From NCBI GenBank assembly GCA_013416795.1, contig RQSC01000750.1, positions 74,311 to 118,454 of the forward strand: DNA of 44,144 nucleotides, read 5' to 3'. This document shows, in pieces, positions 10,839-20,140 of this stretch (its first letter is position 1; every line of letters begins with the position of its first letter). Both the position numbers and the translations under genes were made by a program. The notes beneath the pieces were generated by a model, which made no database searches, was not told the origin of the DNA, and saw nothing but the letters and a program-made list of their open reading frames with translations. This stretch comes from Prasinococcaceae sp. CCMP 1430. Lineage: Eukaryota; Prasinodermophyta; Palmophyllophyceae; Prasinococcales; Prasinococcaceae.

Positions 10839-11103
10839 CTCGATCGTCTCGAGACAGGACACGGCTATAATATTTCGAACTTTGCACACAGAGGGTCGAC
10901 TCTCAGCGCGCAGCTGCAGCATTGTGCCGGGGACGATAGCCTTCGAGGCTGATGTCACGTTTACAGGTGTTGCGTTGAATACATATCACCAGGACGTTCT
11001 GAGCACCCGCTTGTTCTCCGATGGTCGATAGCGCCAGCGTAGCCGCAGGCTCGCTTCGTCTTCGATGGTCTGTGAGCGCCGCATCGCGCGCGCGCGTTGT
11101 GCC

Positions 11104-12255
11104 TTAGAGCAGGACTTGGTGGAGCACGAAGCTGGTGCTGTCCCCAGGCCAGCGCGGAATGATACCCCGCATCCACAACGTGTTGGCCTGCGCGCGCAGC
11201 TTCTTGTACGTGGCCTTCAGCTTCTTGGTGTCGGCGATGGTGACACTCGTGCGCTTACGCTTCAGAAGCACGCCCTTGCGTTTGACATAGCCGGGTCGGC
11301 GAAGCAGTACTGATGGGACGAGTTCTGGATTATCTCCAGCTTTTGCAACGACAATTGCCGCCGCGACAGCAGTGGATGCGGTCGTGCATCTCGCCGTGGC
11401 TTCGGGGTCGTCTTCGGCGACGGTGGGGGGCATGAAATGAGCAGAAGAGGTGCCAGCGTCCATTTCTTTCGGCGTCAGGGCCCGAGCTGGCGGAGCAGTG
11501 TTGTTTCCATCTCCTGCCTCGCCGCTTGTGCTGCTGATCAGGGAAACATGTCTTCCCATTGCCTGTTTCGGAGCCCACCGGCCATCCGCGCCGCGTCGGG
11601 AGTGGCGAGCAGCGCTCGTCTTCGTCCGCTCCGCGTCGACTTTCACCTGATGCGTCAATTGTACTGCGACCGACCCCGCGCGGGCTTGGTCGTAGGGCGA
11701 GGACACAGCGCCGCTCATCTTGGTCGACCATGAGGAGTGTGGCCGCTCCTGCGTCTCCCTCGCCGCGAGCCCTGGCGGCAGGTCGCCAAAGTCGTTGGAT
11801 GGCAATGCCAAGAGAGCATTGGTCGACATCGTCGCTGTGCCTACCGCCGGTGTCCCCGCCCCTGCCTCCCTTCTTGTCGCACTCACGAAGAGCCCGCCTT
11901 CAATCTGGTGGCCACCTCCGCCTCCAGGCGCCCCGCGACCGCCTTGCTTCTGGGGTTGTCGTAGCCCCGGCCCTGGTCCGTCGTTGGACGCCGCAGCGGC
12001 GTGCAGCGCTTTCGAGTCATCGGCGTCGTCGCGGAGAGCGAGCTGCGAGCCCCGGCGCCTCGCCTCAGCGACCTCGGCGGCGCTCACGTGGTAACCGAGC
12101 AGGCGCAGGTACTCCCCAGCGGCCGCCGACTCGCAACTCCAAGCATTCCTGAGTGGCGCCGACGTCACGGCAGTGGGCAACTTCGCGCGGACGGGCCTGG
12201 TCTTCTTCCGCCGCGCCGCGCCGCGCAAGGGTCTAGGCGCCAGCGACGCCGACAT
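11104..12255 (-). CDS. Hypothetical protein, single exon, basic C terminus
   Basis: A 383-residue uninterrupted frame from ATG 12255 to the stop at 11106-11104. The N terminus is basic (RRKKTRPVRAK) and followed by AGEYLRLLGYHVSAAEVAEA, a possible short helical module. The centre is disordered and Gly/Ser/Thr-rich. The C-terminal 60 residues are strongly basic and ordered-looking (KRKGVLLKRKRTSVTIADTK, then KATYKKLRAQANTLW), which could bind nucleic acid (inference). No known domain is recognised. It is convergent with the unknown gene ending at 10838, 265 bases away; that gap contains no visible gene. Confidence 0.5.
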   Translation of the reverse strand: MSASLAPRPLRGAARRKKTRPVRAKLPTAVTSAPLRNAWSCESAAAGEYLRLLGYHVSAAEVAEARRRGSQLALRDDADDSKALHAAAASNDGPGPGLRQPQKQGGRGAPGGGGGHQIEGGLFVSATRREAGAGTPAVGTATMSTNALLALPSNDFGDLPPGLAARETQERPHSSWSTKMSGAVSSPYDQARAGSVAVQLTHQVKVDAERTKTSAARHSRRGADGRWAPKQAMGRHVSLISSTSGEAGDGNNTAPPARALTPKEMDAGTSSAHFMPPTVAEDDPEATARCTTASTAVAAAIVVAKAGDNPELVPSVLLRRPGYVKRKGVLLKRKRTSVTIADTKKLKATYKKLRAQANTLWMRGIIPRWPGDSTSFVLHQVLL

Positions 12256-12636
12256 GTCTGTGCGTGCCTGGCCGTGTCAGGCTCCTTCCTCGGCGTCCTC
12301 AGTCTTGTGCGGGACTCGAAAACGAAAACGCAGACTGCAGAAAAACGCCAACGCCGCGGAGGCGGAGAATTGACGGGCGCCCCTCGAACAAAAGCGAACA
12401 GCGGGCCCGGACTCCTGCCTCACCTCGAATCCCCACCCCGCCCGCGCACACACTTCCCCTCCCGCCTTACCAAGTCGTCGATGGCCGCCGCCCTTCACCC
12501 CCGCATTCCCCGCGCCGGCAGCGTGCGCCGCGCAGGGTGTGGCGCACGCGCACGCGCGCGGCGCCTGCGCCGTTCGAAAGTTTGACAAGTTTAGACAATT
12601 GACAAGTTTACACACATTTTGGTACACGTCCGGCGA
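12256..12636. promoter_or_regulatory. Spacer between two minus-strand genes
   Basis: Contains the 3' UTR of the ankyrin-signal peptidase gene and the promoter of the gene starting at 12255. The only visible structure is the short direct repeat annotated separately at 12582-12610. Confidence 0.4.
12582..12610. repeat. 12-bp direct repeat TTGACAAGTTTA x2
   Basis: Two exact copies at 12582-12593 and 12599-12610, separated by five bases, in an AT-rich patch directly after the stop codon of the ankyrin-signal peptidase gene (which reads on the minus strand). On the minus strand the patch reads TGTAAAC, so it could be part of the polyadenylation region. Confidence 0.75.
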
Positions 12637-14358
12637 TCACCGCACGGGCCCCCAGTGCGCGGGCGGCAGCAGCGTCCAGCGCGCGACGCCGCGCACCGAT
12701 CGGTCGCGCACGGCGCCGAAGAGCGCACTGTCGGTCGACGCGCCGCGGTTGTCGCCGAGCACGAACGCCGCGCCAGGCGGCACCACGCCGGGGCCAACGT
12801 CGTACGACACCTCCGGAGCGCAGCCGGGGCGCTCCCTCGGGACGGCGACGCATGCCTCGTGCGGGCGCGGCGACTCGCGCACGCCATTGATGGATACGGC
12901 GCCGCCCTTGATGGCGACAGCATCCCCCCCTGACGCCACCAGTCGCTTGAAAAGTCGAGCGCCGCGCGGAGGCTCGGGCCGCCCCGCGTCGCGCGCGATC
13001 TGCCGCAACGCATTGGGTGCGTCCAGCCACACGACTGGCGCGGTCGTCGGCTGCAGCTTCCCCCTCGGCTCAAGCGCGTCCCGCACGGTCCCCGCTCGCG
13101 TGTCGACGAGCACGATGTCATGCGGGTAGAGCGTTGGCAGCATGGAGGGGCCTTCGACATCGACCACCCGGAATGGCAGCGCGTACGCGGTCAGCAGCAG
13201 CGGCAGGGCGGCGGCTCCCGCGCCGACGCGGGTCGCTCCCGCGAGCTCGCTCGCGATGGAGTGCAGCTGCACTGCATCAACATTCACCTCAATGGCCCCC
13301 CAGGGTGTGCACGCGGGATGTGCGAGCGTGGCAATCATCTCCCAGCCACCGCATGCCGCAGGCGACGTTTGCATTGGGGGCGCCTCGCCGAGCTCTCGCG
13401 CAGCGACACGAGGCTCGCCACGCGCGTAGCGCGCGCCGCGCGGCCGCCACTCGAGCGCTCGTACGTCGTAGCGCACGCCAGCGAACATGCCCAGTCGCCG
13501 CGCGGTGACGCCGGGCACTGCCTCGCCACCTACGCGCACGGTATCTGCATCGGCATCCCGGACTGCGCCGCGCATCGCCCCGAGTGTGGCGTTGCCAGCA
13601 CCCACCGCGTATCCCAACGCCGCGCGGAGGCTCGCCGTGTCGGCTGCCGCTCGTTCGAGCGTGCTTCCCCCGTCTCGCACGAAGCGGACGTGCGAGGCAG
13701 CATCACCCGCGCGCACTGCAAACGTCGCGACCGTCTCGCCGTCGTCTCGCGCGCCGGCGTCGACGAGGCGTGCGTAGGTGTCGCGCCCCTCGGCGGCGAA
13801 GGCTCTCGCGCGCATGGGCAACAGCGCGGCAAGGGCCGCGTTGACGTACGGCGCAGTCACCCCGGCACTCTCCGCCTCGCAGTGGTACTCGTACGCGCTC
13901 CAGCCGTACGAATTGCGCGCAGTCGGGTCGGCGCCCGCCTCCAGAAGGTACTCGACGGCTTTCGCGTGCCGGCGTTCGGCGGCGTGCATGAGCGCCGTCG
14001 AGCCGTTTCGGTCGCGCGCATCCACCCCGTTCGCCGCCCGGCCGCCATGCCCATCGTCCTGCGCCTCCTCATCCCGGCCCTCCCTGCGCCTCGCATCAGC
14101 GAGCGCGCGCCGTATGCCGCCGACGTCGCCACGCCGCGCCGCACGGTGCGGCCGCGGACGGCCCTCGCGCCACCTCCCGCGCCTCCGCGACGCTCCGCGA
14201 CCCCCCTCAACCCCCGCCCAACCACCGCCACCACCCCGGGGCGCCGCGCGCGCTCGCCCTGTGGCGCAGCAGTTGCCCGAGAGCGCAGAACCCACGCGAG
14301 CTCGCGCGCATCCGCCTGAACCCAAACCCCACAAAAACCAAATCAAATTAGAAATCAT
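12637..14358 (-). CDS. Ankyrin repeat - type I signal peptidase (S26) fusion protein
   Basis: One exon of 573 codons from ATG 14358 to TGA 12639-12637. The N terminus is hydrophobic (MISNLIWFLWGLG), then a low-complexity Arg/Gly linker. An ankyrin segment follows with NGSTALMHAAERRHAKAVEY, LLEAGADPTARN and YGWSAYEYH. After about 150 residues of helical linker a hydrophobic stretch (AAALPLLLTAYALPF) leads into a complete S26 signal peptidase core: the GPSMLPTL box with the nucleophile Ser near residue 405, a general-base Lys in LFKRLVASGGD near residue 471, GGAVSINGV, and the C-terminal LGDNR..STDSALFGAV box. All motifs expected for an active Ser-Lys peptidase of bacterial, mitochondrial or plastid type are present. 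Members cleave signal or transit presequences in a membrane. Organelle location is an inference; the ankyrin part may recruit a partner. Confidence 0.82.
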   Translation of the reverse strand: MISNLIWFLWGLGSGGCARARVGSALSGNCCATGRARAAPRGGGGGWAGVEGGRGASRRRGRWREGRPRPHRAARRGDVGGIRRALADARRREGRDEEAQDDGHGGRAANGVDARDRNGSTALMHAAERRHAKAVEYLLEAGADPTARNSYGWSAYEYHCEAESAGVTAPYVNAALAALLPMRARAFAAEGRDTYARLVDAGARDDGETVATFAVRAGDAASHVRFVRDGGSTLERAAADTASLRAALGYAVGAGNATLGAMRGAVRDADADTVRVGGEAVPGVTARRLGMFAGVRYDVRALEWRPRGARYARGEPRVAARELGEAPPMQTSPAACGGWEMIATLAHPACTPWGAIEVNVDAVQLHSIASELAGATRVGAGAAALPLLLTAYALPFRVVDVEGPSMLPTLYPHDIVLVDTRAGTVRDALEPRGKLQPTTAPVVWLDAPNALRQIARDAGRPEPPRGARLFKRLVASGGDAVAIKGGAVSINGVRESPRPHEACVAVPRERPGCAPEVSYDVGPGVVPPGAAFVLGDNRGASTDSALFGAVRDRSVRGVARWTLLPPAHWGPVR

Positions 14359-15816
14359 ATCAACTCCTGATTTTTAATAACCCTATTTATGAAATAACCT
14401 TAAATAATTGGCTGCTGTCGCACCTCGACCTCTCGAGGCATCTCTCCGTCCCGGCGCTTTCAAACCTGCCCCGCGGCCCCGCGGCGAAGTCTCGTTCCCC
14501 CGGTCGCCCCGCGCGTGTCCCCGAGTCGCGCCCCCGTCCGGCGGAGGGCCATCCCATCCCCTGCCGCCGGCCCGAGCGATTGTACCGGGGACGCCCCAGG
14601 CGACCCCGGGGTCTTTTGAGCTGGACTCGGCCATGGATCGAGCGTCGATATCGGTAGGTACATGTGATGTGTGGACCGTCTGACTGCTGGTACAGACAGA
14701 GACGGACAGACAGTACAGCCGGCGGTGGCGCCAAAAGTCTCCATGAGTAGCCCGGGTAAAGGGCTGCGCACCCTGGCCGAGCGGCGCGCGCTGGAACCAT
14801 TCTTAGGCGGGCGTGAATCCGCCTGGCGGGGAGTACGATTTTAAAGAAGGACCCCTCTGCACAGTGCAGTGTAAGTAAGAAGACTTCTTATTATGTTGTA
14901 ACCCGAACCGATTCGGTCCCATTTAGGGTATGGTTCGGTAGGGTACACTTTTGGGAAAACCCGCGCAAAAGCGCGCCGCGGGAAGGAAGGGAAGGGAAGG
15001 CCAAAAAAAAAAAAAAAAAGGGGGGGCCGCGGCGGCGGCCGATCGCCGGGGCGGCCATCAGAACGCATGGGGTTCGGACGGGCGCGCGCGCGCGCGAGGG
15101 CGTGCGCGCCCGCCGCAGCAGGGCGCGCGTGTGGCGCGCCCGCGCGCGCGCGATCCGCTTGGGACCCCCACTCGGTCGCGCTCACGGCCCGCGCTGCAAA
15201 GAGGCACAGCCCCGACCCCATTTCATTTTAATTCAGTTTGACATCCTCTATACTGTTTATGAACGTATCGTGCCACGCGAACGCGCGCGCGACGGCTTCG
15301 TGATGGAACTCTCAAGAACATATCATGGAAGGTCAATTCGTATTCCACTTCGAGAGATCTCGGGGCTGCCATGCCGCTGGGAGGGGAGGGGGACGATGGT
15401 GCGCCCCGTCAACCGCAGGTCAAATCGCACGCGGTGGGAGGACGCGCCTGCTTTCTGATGGGCGTGAAGTGGACCCCGCGGAAAAGCACGCTCGAAAATT
15501 AAACTCTGTTTTTTCCCCGTGATGTTGCGCAATACGATTCACAATAATCACATCAAAATACTTTTCTGAAACAATTTGCGCGCTTTCGCTGGTGATCTGG
15601 CGCCGCCGCCGGGGCGACAAAACTCTCGCGACACTCGAAAACGGCACCGCCGCGCGATGTGAGGGTGCTATTTGACATGCGCTTCCGGGAGCAGTGTCAT
15701 TCGAAATGCGCATCTGTGTTTTTGTGTTAGGGCCGCGGCGGCGGCTGGCGAGGGCGCGTGCGCTCTCGCGCGCCACACAGCGCGCCGTTGCGCTTGTCTC
15801 AGCTCCGCCGGCCACC
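14359..15816. promoter_or_regulatory. Divergent intergenic region upstream of RPL5
   Basis: About 1.4 kb between the ankyrin-signal peptidase start (minus) and the RPL5 start (plus). An AT-rich patch (14335-14410) abuts the peptidase start. A TTTAGGG-containing stretch lies at about 14922-14945, followed by an A17-G7 tract and alternating GC tracts near 15080-15155. A second AT-richer patch (15495-15590) may be part of the RPL5 promoter. Open frames here are Arg-rich and overlapping on both strands; none is called. No tRNA-like cloverleaf was recognised. Confidence 0.4.
15003..15026. repeat. A17-G7 homopolymer tract
   Basis: Seventeen A residues (15003-15019) directly followed by seven G residues (15020-15026). 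Similar A-tracts occur elsewhere in the window (33595-33625, 37835-37848, 38058-38072). Confidence 0.85.
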
Positions 15817-18295
15817 ATGGTGCGTGGTAGCGCTGGGGCGATGGTGGCGGGGAGTGCGCGCCGGTGGCGCCCGCCCGCCCACCCTCCTGCCCTCCCGCAC
15901 GCATGCGCCTGGTCACATCGCCGCGCCGCACACCGCGCGCGCGCATTCGAAACACCCCCGTTCGAAAGCCGGCCGGGCCCGGCCGAACGCCGGCCCCCCT
16001 TGGGCAGATCCGTTTCTGGGCCCTCGGCCGCGGGCGGCCAAGCGGCACGCGCGAGAGCGCCAACCGATCCGCCCGGGAAACATCCGGATTCGATCGCGCC
16101 GCGGCCCTGCAGCAGCAGTCCCACCTTTCCTTCTTTGTTCGATGTTCGTGTCGGGACATACATCCGGTATCGCGCGTGCATTTGACGGCTTCGCAAGGAA
16201 GCAGCCCGGGGCAAGGTGTGACGTCATCTGGGTTGCGTGCCCGCACTTTCCCAGAGCGGGAGTGGGGGGAAAAGATCGCTGCGACGCCGCCGGGCGCCAC
16301 GCGTGCGCGCGAGGTAGGTCAAATCGAACGCAATCGGTTTTTTTTTAGCGCGCCCGCCCGCCCCGCGCGCCCGCGCGCCGCATGCTGCGTGCTGACCACC
16401 CGCCCCGCCCGCCTCGTCCTCACAGGTGTTCGGCAAGGTTGTCAAGAACAAGGCCTACTTCAAGCGCTACCAGGTCAAGTACCGCAGGCGCAGGGGTGCG
16501 TGCGCGCGCGCGCGCGCGTCGGCGGCGGCTCCATTTTCTTTTTTCCTGCGTCCCCTCGCGGCTGCCGGCCCGCGCACGCGGCGGGCGCGGGCAGGCTCCC
16601 GCGACGCGGCGCAGTCTCGGCTGGGGGGCGGGGCGGGCAGGTGGGCGAGTTGCGTGCCCTTGTCGCCGCGCAGGGCGTGTGCTAAGCGGGAGGGGCGTGA
16701 ACCTGCCGCGCGCGGGCGACTGGCGCGCAGTCGCCCGCGCCAGCGCTAGCCGCGCGGGGCACGCTGGGGTGGCGGGCGGTGGTGCGGGCCTTGCCGGCGG
16801 AGGGGACACAGGCGGGACCGCCAGGCTACCGCCGAGCCCTCGCTGGTGTCGGCGCCGCTTGCGCTTGCATTCGATCGATCGAATGTGAAGGGAGTGTGCT
16901 GAGCGACACCCGTGCGGGGGCTCGTGCTGACGCGCTCTCGCGCTCCGTGCTGCCGCGGACCTCGCAGAGGGTAAGACCGACTACCGCCAGCGCCTCAAGC
17001 TTGTGCGCCAGGACAAGAACAAGTACTCGTCGCCCAAGTACCGCTTCTGCGTGCGCTTCACCAACAAGGACATCGTGTGCCAGATCATCTACGCGACGAT
17101 CGCGGGCGACAAGACCGTCTGCGCCGCGTACAGCCACGAGCTGCCCAAGTACGGCCTCAAGGTCGGCCTCACCAACTACGCCGCGGCGTACTGCACTGGC
17201 CTGCTCTGCGCCCGCCGCGCGCTCCAGAAGTTCGGCCTCGACGAGATCTACGAGGGCTGCACCGAGCCGGACGGCGAGGACTTCCACGTCGAGGAGGTCG
17301 ACGGCGAGAAGCGCCCCTTCCGCTGCCTGCTGGACGTCGGCCTGCGCGCGACCAACCGCGGTGGCCGCGTGTGGGGTGCGCTCAAGGTATGTGGTCAGGG
17401 CGCCATGAAGGGCGGGGGGAAGGTGTTGTGTGTGTGCGCCGCTGCACTCGCGGCGCGTGCGACGAAACACAACGCGATACGCGCGCGTGCGAGGTCGAAC
17501 TTCTGGCGCTGGCACGCCAAGCGCACGGTCCGCTCGTGCGCTTGTGCCTTCGCCACTCCGCACGCGCGTGTGCCCCCTGGGGGACTGCGCGGGCGCCGGC
17601 CGCCACGGCCGCCGCCCCGCTGCATCTCCGGATCCATCTGCGAGCGCGCCGGCGCCCGGCTGTGCCTCTAGTCTTTGTGTGCGTGCGTGTGTGCGCCGCC
17701 CCACTGCGGATGACGAGCAACTGGATTCCCCTTCGGGACGAACAGGATGACCGATCACTTCCAAAACCGTATGAATTTCTTCACCCGACGCATTGGGCGC
17801 TAGAAATGCAAGCGCGCCTGAGCGTTTGTGGTCGGAGCCCTTCCGCTACAGTTGTGCTGACTGTCCGCGTGTTTGCCCTTTCAACGCGTGTGCGAATCTC
17901 AACAGGGCGCGTGCGACGGTGGCCTCGACATCCCGCACAACGAGAAGCGCTACCCGGGCTACGACCCCGATGACAAGACCCTCGACGCTGAGGACCACGC
18001 GCGTTACATCTTCGGCCAGAACGTGGCCGAGTACATGGCGCTGCTCGAGGAGGATGATCCGGAGATGCTCAAGAAGCACTTCGCCAGCTACCTGAAGGAG
18101 GGCCTCAGCTCGGACGACCTCGAGGACCTCTACGCCGAGGTGCACGAGAAGATCCGCGAGGACCCCTCGTTCACGCCCACGGAGAAGAAGAAGCCCGCGG
18201 AGCCCAAGAAGTGGCAGAAGATCCGCCTCACCTACGACGAGCGCAAGGCCGCGCTCAAGGAGCGCCTCGCCGCCATCGCCGAGATGGCCGAGTAG
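15817..18295 (+). CDS. RPL5: 60S ribosomal protein L5 (uL18)
   Basis: Four coding exons: 15817-15819 (the ATG alone), 16426-16495, 16968-17386 and 17906-18295, giving 293 residues, normal for eukaryotic uL18. The start sits in a textbook Kozak context (GCCACCATGG), and the GTGCGT donor begins directly after the ATG. The next exon gives [20 protein letters not shown]; splicing through donor GTGCGT at 16496 and acceptor CAG at 16967 restores the conserved RRRREGKTDY. Later signatures are [31 protein letters not shown] and, after the last intron, [16 protein letters not shown]. The Lys-rich C terminus is present. The protein binds 5S rRNA with uL5 and joins the central protuberance of the 60S subunit; free RPL5 acts as a nucleolar stress signal in animals. 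Introns are 606, 472 and 519 bases, GC-rich, with no recognised snoRNA. Confidence 0.95.
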
Positions 18296-18626
18296 GGCGG
18301 AGGCGACAGTGGCTCGCCACTGTGACGCGCGCTGCACGCCAGTGGGATGCAGCGCGTGGCTTCCACGCCTGGCTCTAAGAGCGTGCGCTGCTCAGCAGCG
18401 GGGGCAATCTAATGAACGGCACTGGCCGCAGTGCTCGCCTCGCGCTCTCGAGTGATGGACCTTCTACGCAGCTTAACGGGGAAAATTTACAACACAGCTC
18501 GCACGCCACCACGTGCCGCGGCGCGCCGCGCCGCGCCACAAGCGCAACGCATTGGCTGCGCTGAGGGACCGATCGTCGAGCCTCCTTGGCGGCCCACGAC
18601 ACGCACACGCCATAGAGTCTGGCCAT
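18296..18626. other. Convergent 3' region of RPL5 and the RUS-BolA gene
   Basis: Holds the 3' UTRs of the two convergent genes. A short hairpin-forming sequence (CAGTGGCTCGCCACTG, 18307-18322) lies about 12 bases after the RPL5 stop. No gene is seen. Confidence 0.4.
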
Positions 18627-20107
18627 TCACTTGCCCGCCTCCTCGGGCGTCTTGCACGTCATGGCATCGACGGCATGCACCGTCTCTGTTCGCGCGAGTG
18701 GTGGATGCGACGCGCGGAGGAAGGGGGTAAGTTGTCGCAATGGAGGGGTGGAGCGGGAGTGGGGGTCAGCGAGGTGTGCTGGCGCCAGGAGCTTCGCCAA
18801 AACATCGCACGGACGGCCCCGCGCTCGGCGGGCCGCGCGTGTTGATTGAGCGGGCGTGCAGCGCCCATGGCATGGCACGCTGTGGTGAAGGGTCGCAACC
18901 GCAGGGCACGGCGCGACGCACGCACCCTGCATCTCCTGCCATATAGCCTTGTACACGAGCCTCTGGCGCTGCACGGAGTTCTTCCCCTCGAACATGGTCG
19001 AGACGACGTCAATGCTGACATGCTGATTATCACCGTACGCGTCCTGGATCTCGACGCTCTGCGCCTCGAGCGCCTCGGTGATCTTGACCTTCATGCCCTC
19101 GATCACCGCGCCGGTGATGTTGTTGTCCGACATGTTCTCGCCGCTACCTGCGGCGGCCGCCGCGCTGATGAGGCGCGCGTTGGGGCCGCGCTGCCTCGCG
19201 GGGGTCACGCGGCGCGCGTCTCCGCCGGCGGCGCGCGGCACGGCCTCCGCAGCCTGCGGCGCAGAGGGACCGGAGGACGCGCGGAGCTCCGCCGCGGCCA
19301 GCGCCGCCTCGCGAGCGAAGCGCGGCGAGCACTCCGGCGGCAGGCACGCGCCGACCGCGCCGCCGCGCGACCTGTCCAAGCCGACGATGTACGGCACCTC
19401 GGCGGTCCCATCGGCAGCGTCGCCGCCGTCAGGGTCGGCGGTCGGATCAGACGCGCTCGCGAGACACGCCTCGGCGAGAGCGGAAAGCTCGGCGTGCCCA
19501 ACGGCGAGCACGTGGAGCGGCGCTCCTATCTGCACGGCGCCCTCGGGCAGCCGGCTCGCGTACACGCCCTCGAGCTCCGCCACCTCGGCGGGAGTGGGGA
19601 CGCACGCCGCGTCGCCGTTGGCACCCGCTCCCTCGCGCCTCGCGCGCACGAACGCCTCCGCGCACAGCGCCAGTCGCCGCCGGTTGAGCGTGGGCAGCTC
19701 CAGCGCCCTCGCGGCGCCCCAGCAGGTGAAGTTGTGCCCGGCGAAGACCCCCGCGTACGCGGCGAGCACGGGCAGCGCCGACACGTGCTCGGCGCCCACA
19801 CCCGCGCCGTCGACGTCCGCGCCCGCGGCGGCGGCCGTCGCGCGGAAGAGGAGCAGCCCCAGCGGCAGCGACACAAGCGCGAGCAGCCTGCCCTGCACCT
19901 CCAGCTTGGCGCGCACGTCAGCGAAGTTCTCCGCGGCGCCCAGGTGGCGCATGATGGTGCCGTTGAGCAGCGAGTTGCGGCCGACCAGCGCGAGCGAGCG
20001 CACGAAGGCGGCGCCGCCCGCCAGCGGCAGGAACGCGCCGGGAAACGCCGGCGTCGCCAGCTCCATCGCGCGCGCCACGTCCTCGAGCGCGCTGCTCGCC
20101 ACCTGCG

Positions 20108-20140
<33 letters not shown>

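Noticed and set aside
13120-14319. 399-codon plus-strand frame opposite the ankyrin-signal peptidase gene
   Set aside because: Antisense shadow; the minus strand carries all S26 and ankyrin motifs.
14359-15816. Possible tRNA or small RNA gene in the RPL5 upstream region
   Set aside because: No GGTTCRANYCC-type T-loop or consistent cloverleaf was found on either strand.
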